Part shown: piece by piece, positions 23,250 through 29,796 of the stretch | Position numbering within the stretch: position 1 is the first letter of the stretch | Layout of the letters: each line of letters opens with the position of its first letter | Assembly (NCBI GenBank): GCA_934754415.1 | Contig: CAKVIS010000022.1 | Location: forward strand, 1-29,796 | Direction: 5' to 3' | Length of the DNA: 29,796 nucleotides | From: an uncultured Bulleidia sp. | Lineage (GTDB): Bacteria > Bacillota_I > Bacilli_A > Erysipelotrichales > Erysipelotrichaceae | Made by a program: the position numbers and the translations under genes | The notes under the pieces: model-generated | The model's database searches: none | Told to the model about the DNA's origin: nothing | The model's input: the letters and a program-made list of their open reading frames with translations, nothing else

Positions 23250-24590
23250 ATGGATTTATTTGACTATACTCAGCAAGATGAGAGAAAAAAAGAAGAACCG
23301 TTAGCTTACAGAATGCGTCCGGATACCATAGAAGAGGTGGTTGGACAACAGCATATTCTTTCTAAGGATAAATTATTGTACAGAGCAATTAAAGCTGATA
23401 AACTGACTTCCGTTATTTTTTATGGTCCTCCAGGTACAGGTAAGACTACAATGGCACATGTCATTGCTAATAGTTCTCATGCATTTTTTGAACAGGTGAA
23501 TGCGACCAATGCAGGAAAAAAGGATCTGGAATCTGTCGTACAGAAAGCTAAGGATCATTTTAAATTTGAACATAAACGTACAATTCTGTTTATTGATGAA
23601 ATTCACAGATTTAATAAAAGTCAGCAAGATTATCTTTTACCGTTTGTAGAGGACGGCACAATTATTCTTATTGGTGCTACTACAGAAAACCCTTATTTTG
23701 AAGTGAATGGCGCTCTTTTATCCAGATCTCGTATTTTTGAATTAAAGCCATTACAGAATACTGATATTGAAACATTGTTACAAAGAGCTGTCAGTGATCC
23801 TATCAAAGGAGTAGCTCATTATAATGTGGTTTTGGATGATGATGCCTGTAAATATCTTGCAGATGCAAGTGTTGGAGATGCAAGAACAGCTTTAAATGCG
23901 CTGGAGCTGGCAACATTAACTACAGATGTTCAGGATGATGGTACTATTCATATTACGCTTGAAGTCGCAAGGGAATGTATCCAGAATCACTCCATTCGAT
24001 ATGATAAAGATGGAGATATGCATTACGATACGATTTCTGCTTTTATCAAGTCGATGAGAGGTTCTGATCCCGATGCAGCTGTGTATTATCTTGCAAGAAT
24101 GTTAACCGCAGGAGAAGATATTAAGTTTATTGCCAGAAGAATTATGATTTGTGCTGCTGAAGATGTAGGTATTGCGGATCCTAGAGCTCTGGAAGTGGCT
24201 GTAGCTGCTTCCCTGGCTGTTGAAAGAGTGGGAATGCCCGAAGGTCAGTTATTGCTTTCTGAAGCGGCTGTATATGTAGCATGTGCTCCTAAATCCAATG
24301 CCAGCAGTATGGCTATATGGTCTGCTATGGATGAGGTAAAAAAGAGTGGTAACCTTCCTATTCCAAAGTATCTTCAGGACGCCCACTATGCCAGTGCATC
24401 AAAACTGGACAGAGGAACAGGCTACAAATATGCACATGATTATCCTCATCATTATGTAGAGCAGCAATATCTGCCGGATGCTTTGAAAGACAGAGCGTTC
24501 TATCAGATGAGTGACAGTGCCTATGAAGGAAAGTTAAAGAAGTTCTTTAAAATGATTGGAAAAAAGTTCCATTCTGAACCTGAGAAATGA
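23250..24590 (+). CDS. rarA: Replication-associated recombination protein A (RarA/MgsA), AAA+ ATPase
   Basis: The ATG at 23250 follows AAGAGG, 9 nt after the CpXC gene. The 446-residue AAA+ protein starts with PLAYRMRPDTIEEVVGQQHI. It has Walker A GPPGTGKT (59-66), Walker B FIDEIH with the typical RFNKSQQD, sensor 1 GATTENP and arginine-finger region LLSRSRIFEL. The C-terminal half has the RarA tetramerisation part (SIRYDKDGDMHYDTISAFIK, SMRGSDPDAAVYYLARML). It belongs to the clamp-loader-like family that acts on stalled replication forks. It is last in the ogt operon, followed by a terminator. Confidence 0.96.
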   Translation: MDLFDYTQQDERKKEEPLAYRMRPDTIEEVVGQQHILSKDKLLYRAIKADKLTSVIFYGPPGTGKTTMAHVIANSSHAFFEQVNATNAGKKDLESVVQKAKDHFKFEHKRTILFIDEIHRFNKSQQDYLLPFVEDGTIILIGATTENPYFEVNGALLSRSRIFELKPLQNTDIETLLQRAVSDPIKGVAHYNVVLDDDACKYLADASVGDARTALNALELATLTTDVQDDGTIHITLEVARECIQNHSIRYDKDGDMHYDTISAFIKSMRGSDPDAAVYYLARMLTAGEDIKFIARRIMICAAEDVGIADPRALEVAVAASLAVERVGMPEGQLLLSEAAVYVACAPKSNASSMAIWSAMDEVKKSGNLPIPKYLQDAHYASASKLDRGTGYKYAHDYPHHYVEQQYLPDALKDRAFYQMSDSAYEGKLKKFFKMIGKKFHSEPEK

Positions 24591-24595
24591 AATCG

Positions 24596-24633
24596 AAATA
24601 TGCGTTGAGTATAATATCAATGCATATTTTTTT
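24596..24633 (+). terminator. Intrinsic terminator after rarA
   Basis: ATATGCGTTGA (24598-24608) pairs with TCAATGCATAT (24617-24627), one wobble, followed by a long T-run. Confidence 0.9.
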
Positions 24634-24656
24634 ATTTTGAAGGGAGATTGCAACAT

Positions 24657-26030
24657 ATGAAAACTAAAACATCTTCTGTAAATCTGCTACAGGGACCAAT
24701 TTTGAAATCGCTTGTGATATTTATGATTCCTATCATGATATCCAATATTTTTCAGCAATTATATAATGCAGTGGATACAGCTATTGTAGGAAATTTTCTG
24801 GGAGAAAACTCTCTGGCTGCTATTGGAGCCTGTGCTTCTATTTTTGAACTGTTCGTTGGATTTGCCATGTCTCTTGCCAGCGGATTTGGTATTGTGGCCG
24901 CCAGAAGTTATGGATCTGGAAATGAAGAAAATTTGAAGAAATGTGTTGCAGGTTCATTGGTAATTGGTGGTATGACTACTCTTGTGATTACACTGATTTC
25001 TCTTGCGGGATTAAGACCATTATTACATCTGATATCTACTCCTGAGGAAATTCTTGAAGAAAGCTATGCATATATTCATATTATTTCTTTGTGGTTATTT
25101 GTGATGTTTGCCTATAATCTGTTTTCGGGATTATTACGTTCTATTGGCAACTCTGTGATGCCACTGGTATTTCTGATTATTTCTTCTATGTTAAACATCT
25201 TTCTGGATATAGTATGTATTACTACCTTTCAGATGGGAGTAGCAGGTGCTGCTATTGCAACAGTCATTGCACAGGGAGTATCTGTTGTATTATGTATTGT
25301 GTATATTTACCTGAAGACACCTGTACTTGTACCATCCTTACAGGATTTCAAATTTGATAAGGAAATGTACAAAGATCTTGCAGGGCAGGGATACGCTATG
25401 GCTTTTATGGGGTCTATTGTATCCAGTGGTTCCATTATCCTGCAATCCGGCATTAATAAATTAGGCACGGACATTATTGCCGGACATGTCGCCGCAAGAA
25501 AAGTATATGCTATCGGCAACCTTCCAATGATTTCCATGGGTATAGCCATGAGTACTTTTATTGGTCAGAATAAAGGAGCAAATCAGGGAGACAGAATCTT
25601 AAAAGCTATGAAACTTGGATATCTGTATGACATAGTTGCTGCTGCCATGGTTTCTCTCATTTTCTGGACTTGTGGTTCTACTTTTATCTCTATGATCTCC
25701 GGCAGTACTAATCCTGTCATTCTGTCAAATGGATCCAGATTTTTATATGTAGTTGGACCATTTTATGCAGTGCTTGGTGTTCTGATGCAAACACGTTTTG
25801 CTTTACAGGGACTTGGTTCAAAATGGATTCCTCTGATCAGCAGCTGTATCGAGTTTGTTGGTAAAGTTCTTTTTACAATGATTCTTATTCCTATGTTTGG
25901 ATATACTGCGGTGATCTTCTGTGAACCAATTATCTGGTGTGTCATGGCTGCTCAGCTGGTTTACAGTTTTCATCGTAATCCGTATGTTATTGAAACAAAA
26001 CATCAGATGCAAGCTGTTAATCTTGACTAA
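24657..26030 (+). CDS. MATE family multidrug/metabolite exporter
   Basis: The ATG at 24657 follows AGGGAG (24641-24646) by 10 nt; an in-frame TTG at 24648 is less likely. The 457-residue protein has about twelve hydrophobic helices. It has MATE marks in both halves: IPIMISNIFQQLYNAVDTAIVGNFLG near the N-terminus with the ion-coupling Asp, and RKVYAIGNLPMISMGIAMSTFIGQNKGA in the second half. MATE transporters expel cationic compounds in exchange for sodium ions or protons. The substrate is not predictable here. It is monocistronic, and the manganese riboswitch of the next gene begins about 25 nt after its stop. Confidence 0.92.
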   Translation: MKTKTSSVNLLQGPILKSLVIFMIPIMISNIFQQLYNAVDTAIVGNFLGENSLAAIGACASIFELFVGFAMSLASGFGIVAARSYGSGNEENLKKCVAGSLVIGGMTTLVITLISLAGLRPLLHLISTPEEILEESYAYIHIISLWLFVMFAYNLFSGLLRSIGNSVMPLVFLIISSMLNIFLDIVCITTFQMGVAGAAIATVIAQGVSVVLCIVYIYLKTPVLVPSLQDFKFDKEMYKDLAGQGYAMAFMGSIVSSGSIILQSGINKLGTDIIAGHVAARKVYAIGNLPMISMGIAMSTFIGQNKGANQGDRILKAMKLGYLYDIVAAAMVSLIFWTCGSTFISMISGSTNPVILSNGSRFLYVVGPFYAVLGVLMQTRFALQGLGSKWIPLISSCIEFVGKVLFTMILIPMFGYTAVIFCEPIIWCVMAAQLVYSFHRNPYVIETKHQMQAVNLD

Positions 26031-26057
26031 CATATACTGTCTCCATCAAAATGTTGT

Positions 26058-26167
26058 AGACGTAAGGGAGTAGTAGACGTTATTACGTAGTAAGTCAACA
26101 TACTGATGTTTTACATCTGGCTTGCTTTAATTTACGAGACTTGCGTATAGCTTTTTGCTATACGTAA
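26058..26167 (+). ncRNA. yybP-ykoY (manganese) riboswitch upstream of mntP
   Basis: Conserved yybP-ykoY elements appear in order: GGGAGTAG (26066-26073), GTCAACATACTG (26094-26105), CATCTGGCTTGC and GAGAC (26136-26140) before the closing strand. The P1 stem is ACGTAAG (26060-26066) with CTTGCGT (26140-26146). An alternative 11-bp hairpin TTGCGTATAGC/GCTATACGTAA (26141-26167) uses the same 3' strand as P1, so the two cannot both form. CATACT (26099-26104) in the aptamer also complements AGTATG in the terminator stem. The class binds Mn(II) and commonly turns on the manganese exporter MntP, which is the gene downstream. The assignment is from memory of the consensus, not a covariance search. 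Confidence 0.85.
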
Positions 26168-26184
26168 AGATCAGGGACAATCTT

Positions 26185-26210
26185 AAGTATGGCAAAATGC
26201 CATACTTTTT
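26185..26210 (+). terminator. Riboswitch expression-platform terminator
   Basis: AAGTATGGCA (26185-26194) pairs exactly with TGCCATACTT (26198-26207), followed by TTT. It ends a few bases before the mntP SD TAGGAG, so it would block mntP transcription when manganese is low. Confidence 0.9.
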
Positions 26211-26227
26211 ATTTAGGAGTTTATTGT

Positions 26228-26815
26228 ATGATGGAAATGATGATGTTTATTGCAAACAGTATTTTGCTGGGAGCAGGACTTGCAATGGATGCTTTCTCCG
26301 TATCTCTTGCAAATGGAATGAATGAGACAGAAATGAAAAAAGGAAGAATGGTTTCTGTTTCTGGAGTTTTTGCAGGTTTTCAGTTTTTGATGCCTGTGAT
26401 TGGATGGATTTGTGTACATACGATTGCGACAATGTTTACGTCTTTTCAAAAATGCATTCCATGGATTGCCCTTGGATTATTACTGTATATTGGTGGATCC
26501 ATGCTAAAAGAGGGTTTAGGAAAACCGGAAGAACAAAATCTATCTTCTGAAGCTACAATTTCACAGTTATTTTTACAGGGAATTGCAACAAGTATTGATG
26601 CCTTATCTGTAGGTTTTACCATTTCTTCTTACAATCTTAGGGATGCGTTACTTTCTTCTTCACTGATAGGTATTACCACATGGATAATTTGTTTTATTGG
26701 CCTGCATTTAGGTAAACTTTTTGGTATGAAATTTGCTAATAAAGCCAGTATTCTTGGAGGAGTTATCCTCATATTGATTGGTTTAGAGATTTTTGTGAAG
26801 GGTGTCTTTTTCTGA
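26228..26815 (+). CDS. mntP: Manganese efflux pump MntP
   Basis: The ATG at 26228 follows TAGGAG; the upstream in-frame start at 26189 would lie within the terminator stem and is rejected. The 195-residue protein has six hydrophobic helices arranged as two repeats. Each carries the family's metal-site motif: AMDAFSVSLANG in repeat 1 and SIDALSVGFTI in repeat 2, with membrane Asp residues. MntP exports Mn(II) to prevent toxicity. Control by the manganese riboswitch directly upstream agrees fully with this assignment. Confidence 0.95.
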   Translation: MMEMMMFIANSILLGAGLAMDAFSVSLANGMNETEMKKGRMVSVSGVFAGFQFLMPVIGWICVHTIATMFTSFQKCIPWIALGLLLYIGGSMLKEGLGKPEEQNLSSEATISQLFLQGIATSIDALSVGFTISSYNLRDALLSSSLIGITTWIICFIGLHLGKLFGMKFANKASILGGVILILIGLEIFVKGVFF

Positions 26816-26841
26816 GATTTCCCTTTTTTTCTTTTTGGAAG

Positions 26842-26847
26842 TACAAT
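26842..26847 (+). promoter_or_regulatory. -10 box TACAAT before the 557-aa gene
   Basis: TACAAT ends 7 nt before the ATG at 26855. The intervening AGGGATT contains a short SD-like AGGGA but at only 3 nt spacing, so a leaderless or near-leaderless start is likely. No clear -35 box. Confidence 0.4.
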
Positions 26848-26854
26848 AGGGATT

Positions 26855-28528
26855 ATGAAACAGATAGATACATTACATGCGATACAGGATATCGTTTTAC
26901 ATATTACAGATAGTGAAGTTCATGGGGTAGTTAACGGTGCCATTCCTGAGTTCAGAAATGCAGCAAATATGTTATCCAAAAAACAGCTTCAGAATATTTC
27001 AAAATGTTTTGACAGCAACCTGAAGAAGAAAGATATTGCTGCATTCTGTGATACCACCATGTTTTTTACAGGTAAAACAGGGATAGTATTTACTACCGAA
27101 GGCTTTTATTTTGATGGTATCAATCATATGCGTCAGGATGATCCGGTGAAAATGCCTGTGTTGTATTCACAGTTACAGAGCGTATTGGAAGGGGATATAC
27201 CTGGTACGTTTGTATTACTTTACAGAGATGGATCTTTTGAGAGATGTTTTGGTGGTATCTATAACAGTTTTATTATTGTTGCTGTAAATAAAATTTTGCA
27301 GGAAGTATTTGACGTAGTTCCTCAGGAAAAAGCAAAAACTGAAACTATTCCTGTTCAAAGAAGTATTGAAAGCACTACAGAACATCATCCTATAATCATG
27401 GAACATACCAATATTCCTGAAGTAGGACAGGTATCCATGTTTAACAGTACCCCATTTGTTGTTTTGCAGAAGAAAAAAACGTCAACATGGAAGCGTGTTT
27501 TCTATGAACTGACAATCAGAGAATTAAACAGCTCGGTTATTTCAAGAATCAGTATTGGTCAGGATACATTTTCAGCCTCTCATAGTTATATTTCTGAATT
27601 TATAAGCCCTGTTTCTCATACAGGATTTGAAAAAGTAGAAAAAGATAATGAAATCTTCTATAGAAGAATTATTGAAAAATATCTGTATCCTGTGTTGAAT
27701 TGTAAAATCTCTTTAGGAATGTATGAAGGCAGCACAGTGGTAAAAGATTTGTTAAGCGGTTCTTGTTATCAGCTTGAAGAAACACAGGGAACTTTACAGG
27801 AATTAAAGCATATCCATAAAGGAGATATTCTTGAAGTATGTGAATACCTGGAAAAAAGATACCTTGTGTGTTCCTTCAATATGGAGAAAGTATCTGCTGT
27901 ACTCTATACAGGTGACGGTAAATATAGAGTCTGTGATTCTAAGGAAGATTTACAGCTAGATTGTCCTTCCTATATTTACAAAGAGAAAACTTTTGTAAAA
28001 ACTGTACCTGAAAAAGGCCGGTATTATCGTTTACTCATGACAAAAGGAGCAAATCTTTTAGCCAATACACAATATCCTTTTATTTCCAGTACGTATGTTT
28101 TCTTGAAAGAAATACCATGTACTGAAAAGTATGTCTTTATTAAGAAAACCAGTCTGCAACAGATACAGTGTACCGATGTACTGACACAGGAATCAGTTAC
28201 GTTTGATGAATCATGGATGGATACCTATGTCAAACCATTGGATTTTACCTATGCTTTTTGTAAGGTGATTGTGTATACTGCAGCTGAAAAAAAGGTGGTA
28301 GACTACCACTTTTATACACAGATTGAAAAAAATATGCACTTCAGATATGCGGGGATGCAAAAGGGACATGGAATCTTCAGAAATCAGTCAGAATCCACCA
28401 CTTTTAAGATACCTTCTGAATTTTTGAGAAAATACCTTACAGAGTCATCTTCTCATACAATATATTCCTGCTATGACAGCAGTTTAAAAGATATATTTGA
28501 AGATGGTTCTATATATTTTGTAGATTAA
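26855..28528 (+). CDS. Unrecognised 557-residue cytoplasmic protein
   Basis: The ATG at 26855 opens a long frame of normal composition for this genome. I do not recognise the family. There is no signal peptide or membrane helix. Residues about 40-150 alternate short helices and strands (FFTGKTGIVFTTEGFYFDGI, then VLEGDIPGTFVLLYRDGSFE), a pattern reminiscent of bacterial PH-like small-domain proteins, which is a weak impression. Residues 155-190 form a polar linker. The remainder contains repeated beta-hairpin-like stretches, e.g. GKYRVCDSKEDLQLDCPSY and YVFIKKTSLQQIQCTD. No catalytic motif stands out. It is transcribed alone and ends at a terminator shared with the convergent thioredoxin-like gene. 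Confidence 0.7.
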   Translation: MKQIDTLHAIQDIVLHITDSEVHGVVNGAIPEFRNAANMLSKKQLQNISKCFDSNLKKKDIAAFCDTTMFFTGKTGIVFTTEGFYFDGINHMRQDDPVKMPVLYSQLQSVLEGDIPGTFVLLYRDGSFERCFGGIYNSFIIVAVNKILQEVFDVVPQEKAKTETIPVQRSIESTTEHHPIIMEHTNIPEVGQVSMFNSTPFVVLQKKKTSTWKRVFYELTIRELNSSVISRISIGQDTFSASHSYISEFISPVSHTGFEKVEKDNEIFYRRIIEKYLYPVLNCKISLGMYEGSTVVKDLLSGSCYQLEETQGTLQELKHIHKGDILEVCEYLEKRYLVCSFNMEKVSAVLYTGDGKYRVCDSKEDLQLDCPSYIYKEKTFVKTVPEKGRYYRLLMTKGANLLANTQYPFISSTYVFLKEIPCTEKYVFIKKTSLQQIQCTDVLTQESVTFDESWMDTYVKPLDFTYAFCKVIVYTAAEKKVVDYHFYTQIEKNMHFRYAGMQKGHGIFRNQSESTTFKIPSEFLRKYLTESSSHTIYSCYDSSLKDIFEDGSIYFVD

Positions 28529-28533
28529 AAAAA

Positions 28534-28565
28534 ATAAGAAAGATTTTTTTCTTTCTTATCTTTTT
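28534..28565. terminator. Bidirectional terminator between convergent genes
   Basis: ATAAGAAAG (28534-28542) pairs exactly with CTTTCTTAT (28551-28559), with TTTTT to the right and an A-run to the left, serving both strands. Confidence 0.88.
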
Positions 28566-28577
28566 GTTTATCCAGCA

Positions 28578-29228
28578 TTATTCCATGGATTTGAACATCT
28601 CTCTGTAGATGTTTTTTAATTCTTCCTTCTGAGAATCTGTTACCTGATACTCTGTAAGCTTGTCAGGATCCAAAGTAAACCCGTCAACAATACCAAGATG
28701 GTGAGCTGTAATCTTACCGTCTTTTACTGCAACAACCTCAGGGACCTGCATGACTTTCTTTTCTTCTCCGGTTTCTTCATCTTTTTCTGTTCCAAGAATC
28801 GGATCCAGTACCTGATACAGACTTTGAATAATTTCAGATTTCTGTTCAGCAGATTTTGCAATAAAGCTTTCAGAATAAATATTGACATAGAATACCTGTT
28901 TTCCGAATTCTTTGGCAACATCGTTAAGTACGGGCAGGATTCTGTTACACCACGGACAGGTTTCATAGGAATAGACAACCATCCCGGTACCGTTCACAAA
29001 CAGTTTTAAAGATTCCTCTGTAGAGACTTCAAGAAAGGCAGGGTCGTCATCTGTCATGAAGATGTATGCATTCATATTTGCTTTTGTTGCATCAAGTTCA
29101 ATCTTGCCTGCATTGAGCCCCGTATCTGCTGTTGGCGATGAAGATGGGACTGCAGAAGAAGATGGGTTAGTATTTGTACAACCTGCAAGTAAGGTGCAGG
29201 CAAGTAATCCGGATAGTATTTTTTTCAT
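28578..29228 (-). CDS. Thioredoxin-like lipoprotein
   Basis: The minus-strand ATG at 29228 is preferred over the ATG at 29234 because GGAGG (29241-29237) lies 8 nt upstream; longer frames have no SD. The 216-residue product has a lipoprotein signal (MKKILSGLLACTLLAGC, lipid anchor Cys17), a Ser/Thr/Pro linker, and a thioredoxin-like domain with redox motif CPWC (91-94) in YSYETCPWCNRILPVL. A later part VPEVVAVKDGKI carries the expected cis-Pro and Gly-rich turn. It should act at the outer membrane face in thiol-disulfide chemistry, on unknown partners. It lies 76 nt downstream of the gene at 29664-29305, separated by a terminator, so it has its own promoter. Confidence 0.87.
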   Translation of the reverse strand: MKKILSGLLACTLLAGCTNTNPSSSAVPSSSPTADTGLNAGKIELDATKANMNAYIFMTDDDPAFLEVSTEESLKLFVNGTGMVVYSYETCPWCNRILPVLNDVAKEFGKQVFYVNIYSESFIAKSAEQKSEIIQSLYQVLDPILGTEKDEETGEEKKVMQVPEVVAVKDGKITAHHLGIVDGFTLDPDKLTEYQVTDSQKEELKNIYREMFKSME

Positions 29229-29249
29229 AGGCATTCCCTCCCGAAGGAT

Positions 29250-29255
29250 AGTATA
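29250..29255 (-). promoter_or_regulatory. Possible -10 box of the thioredoxin-like lipoprotein gene
   Basis: The minus strand reads TATACT here, 21 nt before the ATG at 29228 and just after the upstream terminator. No strong -35 is visible. Confidence 0.35.
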
Positions 29256-29259
29256 CACG

Positions 29260-29294
29260 AAAAAAAAGATAGAAACGGAAATACGTTCTATCTT
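29260..29294 (-). terminator. Intrinsic terminator after the 29664-29305 gene
   Basis: On the minus strand AAGATAGAACG (29294-29284) pairs with CGTTTCTATCTT (29277-29266), one bulged base, followed by eight T. Confidence 0.88.
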
Positions 29295-29304
29295 CACTGA
29301 AAAT

Positions 29305-29664
29305 TCACTTTCTCTTATTATTGATAATTTTTCCGTTAGGAAGCTTTACTTCCAGTACATCATCCATAGTTTTGGAGAATAATTCATCCAATTTATCTGA
29401 AAAGGATTTTTTGTTGGGATTCAAAGATTCTGATTCCGGAACAATAGGGATCTGCAGGGTATCTTCACGAACTGATTCGTGAATATCTACAATACTTTCT
29501 AACAAAATAGTAGATGCCTGTAACCCATTCACAAGATCCAGAGTTTCTGTACTATCATTTTTTAAATCGTCCACGTTCGAAATATATCCTGAAACTTCTG
29601 AACCATTATCCAGGATAACAGTCACGAACTTCTGGAAATACGGACTAAACTCATATGCTTTCAT
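29305..29664 (-). CDS. Small hypothetical protein, possible SH3/Sm-like barrel
   Basis: The minus-strand ATG at 29664 gives 119 residues. No family is recognised with certainty. Residues 10-65 (FVTVILDNGSEVSGYISNVD, TILLESIVDI) alternate short beta strands with a glycine turn. That resembles the small SH3/Sm-like barrels in which a VxVxLxNGxxVxGxI pattern is typical, but this is a pattern-level impression. A charged linker follows, and the C-terminus ends VLEVKLPNGKIINNKRK. A -10-like TAAAAT ends 6 nt before the ATG with no SD between, so translation may be leaderless. It is cytoplasmic and has its own terminator. Confidence 0.7.
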   Translation of the reverse strand: MKAYEFSPYFQKFVTVILDNGSEVSGYISNVDDLKNDSTETLDLVNGLQASTILLESIVDIHESVREDTLQIPIVPESESLNPNKKSFSDKLDELFSKTMDDVLEVKLPNGKIINNKRK

Positions 29665-29670
29665 GGATGT

Positions 29671-29676
29671 ATTTTA
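29671..29676 (-). promoter_or_regulatory. Extended -10 box (TGTTAAAAT) before the 29664 gene
   Basis: On the minus strand TAAAAT, preceded by TGT (the extended -10 pattern TGn), ends 6 nt before the ATG at 29664. No SD is present in the 6-nt gap. Confidence 0.45.
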
Positions 29677-29796
29677 ACATGTAAAAAAAAGAAATAAAAT
29701 AAGCAAATTTCATATTCTTCTTGGCTATATTAGCAAATCGGTGAGATGCTCCGATTCAATAAATGAATAAATCTTCTGATTTCATATCTACAATAC

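Noticed and set aside
26031..26227. Small coding gene between the MATE exporter and mntP
   Set aside because: The conserved elements and hairpins identify this stretch as an untranslated manganese riboswitch; the longer mntP frame from 26189 begins inside the terminator.
28698..29009. Plus-strand frame opposite the thioredoxin-like lipoprotein
   Set aside because: The minus-strand protein has a signal peptide, CPWC and a good SD; the plus frame is rich in Phe/Asn/Cys as expected of antisense of that gene.
29737..29757. AATCGG / CCGATT inverted repeat near the right edge
   Set aside because: Only six pairs and no T-run on either strand; the window ends before any neighbouring gene can be seen, so it is not called a terminator.

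Overview
The window reads as an AT-rich, low-GC Gram-positive (Bacillota) chromosome. It has strong Shine-Dalgarno (SD) sequences, lipobox-type lipoproteins, abundant intrinsic terminators, a group of ECF-transporter genes and a manganese riboswitch in front of mntP. The secreted FMN/FAD reductase lipoprotein and the orphan pseudopilins suggest an anaerobic gut lineage such as Erysipelotrichaceae. That placement is inference from gene content. Nothing points to a phage, plasmid or insertion sequence, and no tRNA, rRNA or CRISPR array is visible.

Layout. Positions 1-772 hold the end of a flavodoxin-family gene and a cyclophilin-like lipoprotein. Positions 1106-4176 hold a CHASE-GGDEF-PAS diguanylate cyclase, a DUF1287 protein with a late frameshift, and a histidine phosphatase. 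Positions 4451-8839 hold a MerR regulator followed by a double-FMN-domain flavoprotein reductase lipoprotein, then a small membrane protein and a second MerR regulator that ends in two membrane helices. Positions 8904-15848 are the most distinctive part. A five-gene operon encodes an ECF S component of UPF0397 type, a fused twin ATPase, an EcfT, and two tandem SAM hydroxide adenosyltransferase paralogues. It is bracketed by two related orphan pseudopilins, one of which is frameshifted. Positions 16206-19975 hold a second membrane diguanylate cyclase, an AlkD-type DNA glycosylase and a cytoplasmic 5'-nucleotidase family phosphatase. Positions 20426-24590 hold a zinc-ribbon membrane protein and then an operon of ogt, a small membrane protein, a CpXC protein and rarA. 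Positions 24657-28528 hold a MATE exporter, a yybP-ykoY riboswitch with mntP, and a large unrecognised protein. On the minus strand, 28578-29664 encodes a thioredoxin-like lipoprotein and a small protein of unknown function.

Main points for a second look: (i) the first SAM hydroxide adenosyltransferase paralogue has Ala where the second has the catalytic His, and both sit in an operon with an uptake system; (ii) five genes start 6-7 nt after a -10-like hexamer, which suggests leaderless mRNAs; (iii) the FMN/FAD reductase lacks the usual fumarate-binding His and Arg residues; (iv) a membrane-anchored MerR regulator has a 19-bp-spacer promoter and a second copy of its putative operator before the neighbouring membrane gene; (v) two reading frames are broken at six-base homopolymers.
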